From contig JAKORL010000224.1 of assembly GCA_029777855.1 (NCBI GenBank), forward strand, positions 1 to 34,972: DNA of 34,972 bases. Direction: 5' to 3'. Positions 25,791 to 33,415 of this stretch are shown here, one piece after another. The translations under genes and the position numbers were made by a program. Numbering within the stretch: the first letter of the stretch is position 1; each line of letters opens with the position of its first letter. Source of the DNA: Pseudomonadota bacterium (GTDB lineage Bacteria; Pseudomonadota; Gammaproteobacteria; JAIEPX01). The notes below the pieces were generated by a model, which did not search any database, was not told the origin of the DNA, and saw only the letters and a list, made by a program, of their open reading frames with translations.

Positions 25791-25896
25791 GCAAGGGAAG
25801 GGGGCAGATCTAAGATTTATCCAGCTTATTCAGAGAAGAGATACGAGACACAGAAATGAAAGCTGGATAAATCTTAGATCTGCCCCCTTCCCTTGC
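25791..25896. repeat. perfect 37-bp inverted repeat (CAGATCT family)
   Basis: Arms 25791-25827 and 25860-25896 are exact inverted copies, around a 32-base loop. The arm starts GCAAGGGAAGGGGGCAGATC and continues with TAAGATTTATCCAGCTT; it shares the 17-base core CAGATCTAAGATTTATC with the element at 19664. It lies between the convergent pncC and dnaE. Absence of any mismatch over 37 pairs suggests recent origin or active maintenance. Confidence 0.92.
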
Positions 25897-25910
25897 TTCC
25901 CTTAAAAAAG

Positions 25911-25963
25911 AACTGGATCGCCACGCTGCGTCAGCGCGACCCTTGGTGGCTCGCGATGACGGC
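25911..25963. repeat. GC-rich interspersed-repeat-like sequence
   Basis: A GC-rich patch in an AT-rich gap, beginning ACTGGATCGCCACGCTGCG and ending GGTGGCTCGCGATGACGG. The GCCAC and GTGGC ends can pair. It resembles short palindromic intergenic repeats of many gammaproteobacterial genomes, with GGATnGCCACG and CGCnATGACG ends. One copy only in this window, directly after the dnaE stop. Confidence 0.5.
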
Positions 25964-25972
25964 AAAGAGATT

Positions 25973-28900
25973 TCAAAGCAGCGAACTTCCATAACCAACC
26001 ATTACAGCTTCATTACCATAAATCTGTTGCAGCGCATTCATCAATTCATTTTTGGGCGCCACCTTCCACTCTTCACCCAACAACATTCGTGCTCGACCTT
26101 CCGAATTTTGATAATCAATTAATACCCTGCAATTTCCTTCCTGGAATCGACTTAAGGCAGATTGAAGCGCAGGTAAAGTTGATTCTAAATTCAACTGTTG
26201 AGTCGCATCTATATAAACAGATTTTCCGTATTCACAACGGGCCATCGACAAATCCAAGATCCGACGCGCACTCATTCGCAATCCACCTGAAAACTCATCC
26301 GTACTCACTTCACCGTCGATAATTAACAATTGATCTTTTACTAACAATGGCCGTGCTTCTTCAAACACTTCAGAAAAAACAGCAACTTCAATAATATCTT
26401 TACGATCTTCAATTTTCACGATAGCCATACGTGTATTTCTTTTAGTCATTAGCGAACGCACACTCACCACATAACCTGCAACAAGCACCGTCTTTTTCCG
26501 CTCTGTAGGTTTAAGCGTTGAAATAGTATTCGAAATAAACTGTCGTAGCTCTCTTTCATACTGTTGAATCGGGTGACCGCTTAAATAAAATCCTAACGTA
26601 GCCTTTTCTGCTTGCAATCGTTCTTCATCACGCCATTTAGGCACTGTGACATAATCAACTTTTATGGTGTCGTGCTGTGTCATTGCCATTCCAAATAAAT
26701 CTTGCTGACCAAATTCTTGATTTTTACGATGCTGGTCGGAATATCGAAATGCATGATCAATACTCGCTAATAAGCTCGCACGATGAGCACCAAAATGATC
26801 CATCGCTCCCGATTGAATTAAGGCTTCAATCACACGTCTGTTCACTTTGCGCGTATCCACTCGCTGGCAAAACTCGAATAAATCTTTAAAAGGACCTTGT
26901 TTTCTAGCTTCAATAATACTTTCAATCGCTGCTTCACCTACTCCTTTCAGAGCGCCTAAGCCATACACAATGTGCGGTTTTTTATTACTCTGTTGATCAT
27001 TTTGTGCTGTGCATACATCATAATTCACCATGAATTTATAATGACTCACATTAATATCAGGTGGCTCTACAACTAGGCCATTTTCTTCTGCATCTAAGGT
27101 AAAATTAACCACTTTATCAGTGTTATCCATGTCCGATGATAATACAGCCGCCATAAATTCAGCAGGATAATAAGTTTTTAGCCAGGCCGTTTGATACGAT
27201 AATAATGCATAGGTTGCAGAGTGCGATTTATTAAATCCATAACCCGCAAATTTTTCCATTAAATCGAAAATCTGATTCGCGCGATCTTCAGGAACACCGC
27301 GCCCACTGGAACCGGTTACGAATATTTCGCGTTGCTGAGCCATTTCTTCGGCTTTTTTCTTTCCCATTGCTCGACGTAATAAATCGGCACCACCCAATGT
27401 GTATCCTGCAAGTTCTTGTGCGATTTGCATCACTTGCTCTTGATATAAAATCACACCATAGGTGGATTTTAATATGGGTCCTACATCAGGATGCAGATAT
27501 TCTACTTTTGCACGACCATGTTTTCGATCGATAAAATCATCCACCATTCCGGATTGCAAGGGACCTGGTCTAAATAATGCAACCAAAGCAATGATTTCAT
27601 CAAACGCATCAGGTTTTAAACGTTTAATTAAATCTTTCATGCCTCGTGATTCAAGCTGAAATACAGCCGTTGTATTGCACGCTTGTAAAAGTTTAAAGAC
27701 CTTATGATCATTCAGCGGTATCGATAAAATTTCTATGGGTTCTTGGCCTTGAGATTTTCTGTGTGCATTGATGGTTTGCAGAGCCCAATCAATAATGGTT
27801 AATGTTCTTAAACCCAAAAAGTCAAATTTTACTAAACCTACTGCCTCTACATCGTCTTTATCAAATTGTGTGACTAAATTTTCGCCACCAGATTCACAAT
27901 ACAATGGTGTAAAATCAGTTAATTTTGAAGGCGCTATCACTACCCCACCCGCATGCTTACCCGCATTACGTGAAATCCCTTCTAATTTCAGTGCAAGATC
28001 AATGAGTGCTTTTACTTCTTCTTCGTCATAATAGCGATTCAATAAGGCTTCATCTTGTTTAAGCGCTTTTTCAAGTGTCATTCCGAGTTCGAAGGGGATT
28101 AATTTGGCTATTTTATCGACAAAACCATAGGGATGCCCTAATACACGCCCCACATCGCGAACTACTGCTTTTGCAGCCATTGAACCGTACGTAATAATTT
28201 GCGCCACACTTTCTCGGCCGTATTTTTCAGCAACATATTCGATTACTCGATCACGACCTTCCATACAAAAGTCGATATCAAAGTCTGGCATTGAAACCCG
28301 TTCAGGATTTAAAAAACGCTCGAACAGTAAATCAAATTCAATCGGATCTAAATCGGTAATATCTAATGCATACGCAACCAACGAGCCCGCTCCCGAACCA
28401 CGGCCGGGACCTACAGGAATATTATTTTGTTTTGCCCATCGAATAAAATCAGCAACGATCAAGAAATAACCTTCAAATCCCATTGAAATAATGACATCAA
28501 GCTCCAAGGCTAATCGTTCACGATAAATCGTTTCTTTCTCAGAAAAATTTTCCGATGAATGCGCAGCAATTTTTTGTAATCTTTTTTCTAGCCCTTGATT
28601 CGCTTCTTGTCTAAAAAAATCATCAAGGCTCATCCCATCAGGAACAGGAAAAGTGGGCAAATAATTTTTGCCTAATGTCAAAGGTAGTGTACAGCGTTTT
28701 GCAATTTCAACCGTGTTTTCTAAGGCTTCTGGAATATCAGAAAATAATTCCATCATTTCCGCAGGCGTGCGTAAATATTGTTTTTCACTGTATAATCGTG
28801 GTCGAGAAGGATCTTCCAAGGTATGCCCGCTATTAATACACACCCGTGCTTCGTGCGCTTCAAATTCATCTGATTCTAAAAAGCGCACATCGTTCGTTGC

Positions 28901-29488
28901 AACAACGGGACAATTTAATTTTTCTGCTAATTGTATTGTGAGCTGTACTGTTTTTTCATCATCAACACGGCCAGTGCGCATTAATTCTAAGTAAAATCGA
29001 TCAGGAAATAAAGCTGACCATTCACAGGCTAACTCCTCCGCTAACGAAGTATTGCCAGATAACAGTGCCTGACCGATATCACCCCATTTTCCCGCCGATA
29101 ATGCAATCAGCCCATCAGTATTCCCTACAATCCACTCTCGATCAATAAGCGGTAATCCACTCGCTTGTCCTTCTAGATAGGCACGCGAAACCAAACGAGT
29201 TAAATTTCCATACCCTATTTTATTTTGACACAATAAAACCAAATGATAAGGTGATGCTGGCGCCGCAGGATTAGCAATTAAAATATCAGCGCCAATAATG
29301 GGTTTTATTCCAGCAGAGAGTGCGGCTTTGTAAAATTTCACCATGCCAAACAAATTACAATGATCAGTAATAGCAACAGCAGACATCCCTGCTGCTTTTA
29401 CAGCCGATACGAGCGGCTTGATGCGCACAATGCCATCAACGAGTGAATACTCGGTATGTAAATGTAAGTGGACGAAGTCTCCGGACAT
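25973..29488 (-). CDS. dnaE: DNA polymerase III alpha subunit
   Basis: Replicative polymerase of about 1,171 residues, close to E. coli DnaE (1,160). The PHP domain begins FVHLHTEYSLVDG. The palm carries PDFDIDFCMEGRDRV with two catalytic aspartates near 400-404 and a third in KFDFLGLRTL near 555. A beta-clamp binding motif QQDLFG lies near 928 and the OB fold (VLVAGYVVSVRSLM) near 995. ATG 29488 is chosen over the GTG one codon upstream, with AGAGAA about eight bases before it. rnhB lies 81 bases upstream on the same strand, the conserved gammaproteobacterial pairing. No disruption seen. Confidence 0.98.
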   Translation of the reverse strand: MSGDFVHLHLHTEYSLVDGIVRIKPLVSAVKAAGMSAVAITDHCNLFGMVKFYKAALSAGIKPIIGADILIANPAAPASPYHLVLLCQNKIGYGNLTRLVSRAYLEGQASGLPLIDREWIVGNTDGLIALSAGKWGDIGQALLSGNTSLAEELACEWSALFPDRFYLELMRTGRVDDEKTVQLTIQLAEKLNCPVVATNDVRFLESDEFEAHEARVCINSGHTLEDPSRPRLYSEKQYLRTPAEMMELFSDIPEALENTVEIAKRCTLPLTLGKNYLPTFPVPDGMSLDDFFRQEANQGLEKRLQKIAAHSSENFSEKETIYRERLALELDVIISMGFEGYFLIVADFIRWAKQNNIPVGPGRGSGAGSLVAYALDITDLDPIEFDLLFERFLNPERVSMPDFDIDFCMEGRDRVIEYVAEKYGRESVAQIITYGSMAAKAVVRDVGRVLGHPYGFVDKIAKLIPFELGMTLEKALKQDEALLNRYYDEEEVKALIDLALKLEGISRNAGKHAGGVVIAPSKLTDFTPLYCESGGENLVTQFDKDDVEAVGLVKFDFLGLRTLTIIDWALQTINAHRKSQGQEPIEILSIPLNDHKVFKLLQACNTTAVFQLESRGMKDLIKRLKPDAFDEIIALVALFRPGPLQSGMVDDFIDRKHGRAKVEYLHPDVGPILKSTYGVILYQEQVMQIAQELAGYTLGGADLLRRAMGKKKAEEMAQQREIFVTGSSGRGVPEDRANQIFDLMEKFAGYGFNKSHSATYALLSYQTAWLKTYYPAEFMAAVLSSDMDNTDKVVNFTLDAEENGLVVEPPDINVSHYKFMVNYDVCTAQNDQQSNKKPHIVYGLGALKGVGEAAIESIIEARKQGPFKDLFEFCQRVDTRKVNRRVIEALIQSGAMDHFGAHRASLLASIDHAFRYSDQHRKNQEFGQQDLFGMAMTQHDTIKVDYVTVPKWRDEERLQAEKATLGFYLSGHPIQQYERELRQFISNTISTLKPTERKKTVLVAGYVVSVRSLMTKRNTRMAIVKIEDRKDIIEVAVFSEVFEEARPLLVKDQLLIIDGEVSTDEFSGGLRMSARRILDLSMARCEYGKSVYIDATQQLNLESTLPALQSALSRFQEGNCRVLIDYQNSEGRARMLLGEEWKVAPKNELMNALQQIYGNEAVMVGYGSSLL

Positions 29489-29569
29489 CACGTTTTTCTC
29501 TACAGTATCTTGCTAGTGTGATGGATAGTATATCTAAAAGGAAGGGAGCAAGTCATCGTATATTAAGGC

Positions 29570-30160
29570 CTACCCTACGCTTTCAAAAAATTTTTTTACT
29601 GGTCCAAAACTTCGACGATGCACCTCGCTAGGCCCCAACTCTGCCAAAGCTGCTAAATGCACCTTAGTTCCGTACCCCTTATGCTGGGCAAAGCCATAGC
29701 CTGGATACAGAGAGTCTAATGTGATCATCTCTCGATCTCGTGTGACTTTTGCGATAACTGAGGCCGCGCTAATTAGAGGCTCTATGTCATCACCCCCGAT
29801 AATGGTTTCAACGACACAGGATAATTTCGGCGCTTGATTACCATCCACCAAGGCCAATTCAGTATCAACCCCAAGACCCTCCAGCGCTCTTTTCATGGCT
29901 AGCAACGTCGCTTGAAGGATATTAATCTCATCAATCTCAGCCACCTCAGCTCTGCCTACAGCCCAAGCAACTGCACCCTCAGTAATCTCTTGATACAGCC
30001 TCTCGCGTGCCGACTCGGACATTAGCTTAGAATCCTTCAAGCCTTTTAAAGTCCGCACCTCTGGCATGATCACCGCAGCAGCCACCACCGGCCCAGCCAA
30101 CGGCCCTCGACCAGCTTCATCCACGCCAGCCATCTTTTGATGATAAATCCTTTTTTTCAT
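29570..30160 (-). CDS. rnhB: ribonuclease HII
   Basis: Removes RNA primers and single ribonucleotides from DNA. The 196-residue length is standard. Active-site residues are D14 and E15 in AGVDEAGRGPLAGPVV, D106 in ALVDGNQ, and the aspartate of AKVTRDREM (D142); the GFAQHKGYGT substrate loop is intact. It is upstream of dnaE on the same strand, probably co-transcribed. In most gammaproteobacteria lpxB lies immediately upstream of rnhB; here that place is taken by a divergent AbiE-like pair. Confidence 0.96.
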   Translation of the reverse strand: MKKRIYHQKMAGVDEAGRGPLAGPVVAAAVIMPEVRTLKGLKDSKLMSESARERLYQEITEGAVAWAVGRAEVAEIDEINILQATLLAMKRALEGLGVDTELALVDGNQAPKLSCVVETIIGGDDIEPLISAASVIAKVTRDREMITLDSLYPGYGFAQHKGYGTKVHLAALAELGPSEVHRRSFGPVKKFFESVG

Positions 30161-30208
30161 CTGTTGTCTCTACTCTCTGATGTAAATTCGTAGTTTCAGT
30201 TGCCTTTT

Positions 30209-30251
30209 AATAATACGCATTATTGACAAATATGTCAACATCGTGTATTAT
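30209..30251 (+). promoter_or_regulatory. consensus promoter with two inverted repeats, for the AbiE-like operon
   Basis: -35 TTGACA (30223-30228) and -10 TATTAT (30246-30251) are separated by exactly 17 bases. The start of transcription should be at or next to A30258, which is the A of the toxin ATG, so the mRNA should be leaderless. One inverted repeat, TTGACA-aata-TGTCAA (30223-30238), covers the -35 box; a second, AATAAT-acgc-ATTATT (30209-30224), lies just before it. Such sites fit autorepression by the winged-helix antitoxin, as known for AbiEi proteins; binding here is inferred. Confidence 0.7.
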
Positions 30252-30257
30252 TACGCC

Positions 30258-31013
30258 ATGGACACACAATCTCAAAGACAAATTGTTGAGCAGTTTCACC
30301 TGCTATTTTTAGATCAGCTCGGTCAGCAGCTTGATAAGAGGTTATATGTTTTAAAAGGTGGGTGCAATCTTCGCTTCTTCTTTCAGAGCATCAGATATTC
30401 AGAAGATATTGATATCGACGTGAGCACCATCAGTAAAACAACGCTAGCAAACAAAATTAAGAAAATTCTGACCTCTACCCCTTTTGAGCAGATTCTACAA
30501 GTGCGGAAAATTAAAATAGACAGCATAAACCCTGTAAAACAAACAGAGACTACTCAACGGTGGAAGATATTATTGAAATATTCCGACTCCGCATTACCTA
30601 TTCATACTAAGATTGAATTTTCTAGACGAGGAATTGATGAGGGAATTGAGCTAGGTATTATCAACAAACTATTAACGCAGCAATACCAATTGCCTCCTAT
30701 TTTCATTCCTCATTACAATGCCAATTCAGCTTTGAAACAAAAGTTCTCAGCATTAATTAATCGTACTGAAACACAGGCTCGTGACGTTTTTGATATTTAT
30801 TTATTACTTCAACATGCAACTGATATGAATGACATTATTTCAAAATTGTCTGACAATGATCGGCAACAAGCTATCAATAACACTTTAAACATTTCATTTG
30901 AGTATTATAACAGCCTAGTCGTAAGCTATCTTGATCCAATATACGTAAAGCAGTATGCAGACGCCACAGTATGGCAGAATATACAACTCAGCGTTATTGA
31001 GAAGTTATCATGA
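30258..31013 (+). CDS. AbiEii/AbiGii-type nucleotidyltransferase toxin
   Basis: A 251-residue protein of the AbiEii nucleotidyltransferase-like toxin family. The first motif is LKGGCNLRFFF (~32-42) followed by RYSEDIDIDVS (~46-56), the GG...LR and S-x-D-x-D signature that holds the metal-binding aspartates (D50/D52/D54). Further on TKIEFSRR and QTQARDVFDIYLLL match the later conserved regions. AbiEii proteins stop growth, in some cases by nucleotidyl transfer to tRNA; the target here is unknown. The ATG at 30258 is preferred to the in-frame GTG at 30243, because that codon lies upstream of the predicted transcription start. Its stop overlaps the antitoxin ATG by four bases. The toxin comes first, opposite to the classical AbiE order. 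Confidence 0.85.
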   Translation: MDTQSQRQIVEQFHLLFLDQLGQQLDKRLYVLKGGCNLRFFFQSIRYSEDIDIDVSTISKTTLANKIKKILTSTPFEQILQVRKIKIDSINPVKQTETTQRWKILLKYSDSALPIHTKIEFSRRGIDEGIELGIINKLLTQQYQLPPIFIPHYNANSALKQKFSALINRTETQARDVFDIYLLLQHATDMNDIISKLSDNDRQQAINNTLNISFEYYNSLVVSYLDPIYVKQYADATVWQNIQLSVIEKLS

Positions 31014-31612
31014 GATTAATAGAATTTTATCAACAATTAATTAGTATTGGGCAGCCAGTCTTTAGAACAGAAGATGTCGCTGTATTAGCAAAAATATCAA
31101 ACCAACATGCCAGTCAACTTCTCACACGCTTAAGTAACACAAATCAAGTACTACAAATTAAACGTGGAATATGGATTTTACCTGAGAAAAGCGAAGTATT
31201 CTGCCTTCCCTATTTTCTAACGATGCCTGCACCTAGTTATATTTCGTTACAAAGTGCATTATCCTATCATGGGATGATAATGCAAATACCTGAGGTGATT
31301 TATGCAATTTCAATTGCCCGAACAAGAATGTACCAAACTTCACTGGCAACCGTATCAATTCACCATGTCACACCGAAAATGCTGTTTGGTTATAAAGAAA
31401 TCGCTCCATACATCAACATGGCTTCACCAGAAAAAGCATTGATCGATTTTTGTTATTTGCACCAAGCCAAAAGCCGAAAGTTTGTTAAGCTTCCCGAGCT
31501 GGAATTGCCACAACATTTTGATTTTCAATGTTTAGATCGCTATATCGCCATGATACCTTATCAAAAACGACGCCAAAAAGTACAACAATTGATCGAGTCA
31601 CTTCTAGCCTAG
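31010..31612 (+). CDS. AbiEi-type antitoxin, winged-helix regulator
   Basis: A 200-residue partner of the toxin upstream, coupled by an ATGA overlap. Residues ~1-60 form a winged-helix DNA-binding region (FRTEDVAVLAKISNQHASQLLTRL, then IKRGIWILPE), as in AbiEi antitoxins. The rest has the family pattern PSYISLQSALSYHGM (~72-86), YKEIAPYINMASPEKALIDF (~125-145) and a basic C-terminal helix. AbiEi proteins neutralise the toxin without a stable complex in the studied type IV systems and repress their own promoter. The pairing and the repeats at the promoter support that role here. Confidence 0.82.
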   Translation: MRLIEFYQQLISIGQPVFRTEDVAVLAKISNQHASQLLTRLSNTNQVLQIKRGIWILPEKSEVFCLPYFLTMPAPSYISLQSALSYHGMIMQIPEVIYAISIARTRMYQTSLATVSIHHVTPKMLFGYKEIAPYINMASPEKALIDFCYLHQAKSRKFVKLPELELPQHFDFQCLDRYIAMIPYQKRRQKVQQLIESLLA

Positions 31613-31715
31613 AAAAATATAAAAAATATCAACTACGTTGTTACAAATTTAGCGAAACAAAAACTCAAATACCATAGGTGCAATGCTATCGCCCAACTCG
31701 TGATTTGCACAATTC

Positions 31716-31724
31716 TGCTATAAT
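31716..31724 (+). promoter_or_regulatory. extended -10 promoter (TGCTATAAT)
   Basis: TGC directly before a perfect TATAAT gives an extended -10, which can work without a good -35 (none is seen at 17 bases). Start of transcription should be at about 31731, at the left foot of the long inverted repeat that encloses the small ORF. Confidence 0.55.
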
Positions 31725-31730
31725 TGTATT

Positions 31731-32016
31731 GGAACTCATTTAAAGATGAGAACGTTTGATATTACTTAGGAGAATTAATATGCAAACATTTTTGCAATAC
31801 TCATCCCCCAGTGAGAAGTTTTTCCTATGCTAAAGTGAGTTCCAATGGGAGATTTGGGGCTAGCCCAAGAGTTTGGCGTCTCGTAAGGGCATTCTTGAAG
31901 TGTTTTCAGTAGCACAGCTGCACGTGGATAGTACTTGAAAGTATTTTTACTTTCAGACTTGTGTAAGACTGGGGATGGATGCACATTCTCCCCATAAATT
32001 TAAAAAATATTTATGG
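31731..32016 (+). ncRNA. candidate structured small mRNA or regulatory RNA
   Basis: Starting just after an extended -10 box, the RNA would carry several nested inverted repeats. GGAACTCA+TTTA (31731-31742) pairs with TAAA+TGAGTTCC (31831-31843) with one bulge, enclosing the whole 17-codon ORF. A ten-pair stem 31754-31763/31777-31787 holds the ribosome site in its loop. A short alternative hairpin CTCAT/ATGAG (31735-31750) competes with the outer stem. Downstream are TGAAAGTA/TACTTTCA (31936-31955) and CCATAAAT/ATTTATGG (31992-32016), the latter a possible 3' end. No known RNA family recognised. Boundaries are estimates. Confidence 0.4.
31780..31833 (+). CDS. 17-codon ORF with strong but sequestered ribosome site
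   Basis: Encodes MQTFLQYSSPSEKFFLC. AGGAG lies seven bases before the ATG, ideal spacing. The AGGAG is in the 13-base loop of a hairpin and the ATG is in its right arm, with only the G of ATG bulged. The stop codon TAA forms part of the long stem with the mRNA 5' end. This arrangement suits a translationally controlled peptide, such as a leader or a type I toxin, but the peptide is not a typical hydrophobic toxin. It may instead be chance within a regulatory RNA. Confidence 0.35.
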   Translation: MQTFLQYSSPSEKFFLC

Positions 32017-32057
32017 ATGTATTTGTCTGAAATGAATTTTATCAATTGAGCTCTTCA

Positions 32058-32243
32058 CTATCTAATGCCAGACTTGCCATTTAACAAGCGGGACAAGGTA
32101 GTACGCGTTACGCCAATTCGATCAGCGGCTTCGGTAACAGTAAGCCCCGTATTGTCAATCAAAGCATCCCTGACTACTAAGCCAGGATGTAAGGGATTAT
32201 GCATGATCATATGTATCATCAGCTCAGATAATTTTCTCATCAT
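32058..32243 (-). pseudogene. truncated HigA/VapI-type antitoxin (XRE helix-turn-helix)
   Basis: The 61 residues include MHNPLHPGLVVRDALI, then LTVTEAADRIGVTRTTLSRLLNGKSGI, the N-terminal half of HigA-family antidotes (usually 90-100 residues). Just after LLNGKSGI, where the family normally continues with a SPEMALRLE-like helix, the sequence gives R and stop. The following DNA does not restore the family in any frame that I could see, so the C-terminal dimerisation part is lost. No HigB toxin precedes it. The upstream ATACTaAGTAT palindrome may be its old operator. The start could also be the internal ATG of MIMHNP. A short functional DNA-binding protein is not excluded. Confidence 0.65.
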
Positions 32244-32249
32244 TGTATC

Positions 32250-32260
32250 ATACTAAGTAT
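32250..32260. promoter_or_regulatory. palindrome ATACTaAGTAT upstream of the higA remnant
   Basis: A 5+1+5 inverted repeat seven bases before the remnant's first ATG. It overlaps TATACT, a plausible -10 box on the minus strand. This fits an autoregulated antitoxin promoter of the HigA type. The remaining gap to 32434 holds one imperfect hairpin (32370-32401, CTCATGAT/ATCATGAG) without a T run. Confidence 0.4.
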
Positions 32261-32434
32261 AGTAGCTTAATACAGAACATCCTACTCAGCCTGGATAAAT
32301 AGCATTTAGTAATGGTTTCAGGTACCCCTCTTTCAGAGTTGATCAGCCGTACATACAATGGTATCGTGCCTCATGATAGATTAGCTTAGCCTAATCATGA
32401 GATTCATCCAGATTCTGAACACAAAGGTAAACCA

Positions 32435-33415
32435 ATGAAAAAATGTCGTGTGGCGGTCGTCGGAGTGGGTTATTTGGGGCAATTCCACGCAGAAAAATAT
32501 GCTCAATCTCCCTTGGCTGACTTGGTCGCTGTGTGTGATACACATGCTGAACGCGTCAATCCCATCGCTGAAAAATACGGTGTTAAAGCAACAACCGATT
32601 ATCGAGAGCTCTTAGAGCTTGTTGATGCCGTCAGTATCGTCGTACCCACCTCAGGTCATCACGCAATTTGTAAAGACCTCTTAATGGCACACAAACACGT
32701 CCTTTTAGAAAAGCCAATGACTCAAACCATTGAAGAAGCCAATGATTTAATTCAATGTGCGCATGACCAACAATGCATTCTTCAAATCGGCCATCTTGAA
32801 CGATTTAATCCTGTTGTACGAGAAATAAATACCCTTATTGATAATCCTCGGTATATTGAATGCACACGCATTTCACCTTTTAAACCACGCGTTACCGATA
32901 TTAATGTTATTCACGACGTAATGATCCATGATATTGAGCTGGTTTTGCATTGGGTAAAATCGCCCATAAAATCCATCGTTGCCACAGGGAAAAAAGTACT
33001 CACACAGCGTTTAGATTTTGCTAACGCTCGTATTGAATTTCTAAATGGATGTATTGCTAATCTTACAGCAAGTCGAGTCAGCTCAAAATCTCAGCGTGAA
33101 ATAAAATTATTTCAAAATAATATTTTTCTTGAAGCAGATTTACAACATAAAAAATTATTCATTCACCAACCACAGATTGCTGATACCCAAGAAATTACAA
33201 TGCATGAACAATCTTTTGAATCAGGTGATGCATTGCGCGATGAATGCGAGGCTTTTCTTACTAGCATCATCAGTAATTCACCGCCCGTGGTTTCTGGTGA
33301 AGCTGGTCGAGCTGCATTAAGTACCGCACTCGATATTACCCGCATCATCGCTGATCAATTGGCTCAGGAACAAATAGGCACACAAACTGACACTCTCTGG
33401 ACTCAAAATGCATAA
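32435..33415 (+). CDS. gnnA: Gfo/Idh/MocA-family dehydrogenase, probable UDP-GlcNAc 3-dehydrogenase
   Basis: A 326-residue NAD(P)-dependent sugar dehydrogenase. The Rossmann motif is VAVVGVGYLGQFHAEKY (6-22), the family EKP motif is at 92-94 (LLEKPMTQT), and the catalytic-region aspartates/histidine are in VIHDVMIHDIELVLHW. It overlaps lpxB by eight bases. Gfo/Idh genes lodged in lipid A clusters encode GnnA, which with the transaminase GnnB makes the 2,3-diamino sugar nucleotide for amide-only lipid A. The assignment rests on that context; no gnnB or lpxA is in the window. AAAGGT precedes the ATG at proper spacing. Confidence 0.75.
   Translation: MKKCRVAVVGVGYLGQFHAEKYAQSPLADLVAVCDTHAERVNPIAEKYGVKATTDYRELLELVDAVSIVVPTSGHHAICKDLLMAHKHVLLEKPMTQTIEEANDLIQCAHDQQCILQIGHLERFNPVVREINTLIDNPRYIECTRISPFKPRVTDINVIHDVMIHDIELVLHWVKSPIKSIVATGKKVLTQRLDFANARIEFLNGCIANLTASRVSSKSQREIKLFQNNIFLEADLQHKKLFIHQPQIADTQEITMHEQSFESGDALRDECEAFLTSIISNSPPVVSGEAGRAALSTALDITRIIADQLAQEQIGTQTDTLWTQNA

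Larger units (their letters stand above)
31613..32057. other. 445-bp gap between the antitoxin gene and the higA remnant
   Basis: Holds the extended -10 promoter, the small ORF and the inverted repeats described separately. The first ~100 bases, after the antitoxin stop, are AT-rich with no clear terminator. A 69-codon GTG ORF on the minus strand (31775-31984) covers the same stretch but has a poorly spaced ribosome site, and I do not call it a gene. Confidence 0.5.

Noticed and set aside
19664..25896. CRISPR array
   Set aside because: The repeats are few, palindromic, kilobases apart and of unequal length, with no regular spacers and no cas genes.
30243..30257. GTG start extending the AbiEii-like toxin by five residues
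   Set aside because: The codon overlaps the -10 region, so it would not be in the mRNA if the consensus promoter is used.
31775..31984. 69-codon minus-strand ORF in the structured-RNA region
   Set aside because: GTG start with a badly spaced GGGGAG, no recognised family, and its sequence is explained by the inverted repeats on the other strand. It remains possible if transcripts support it.
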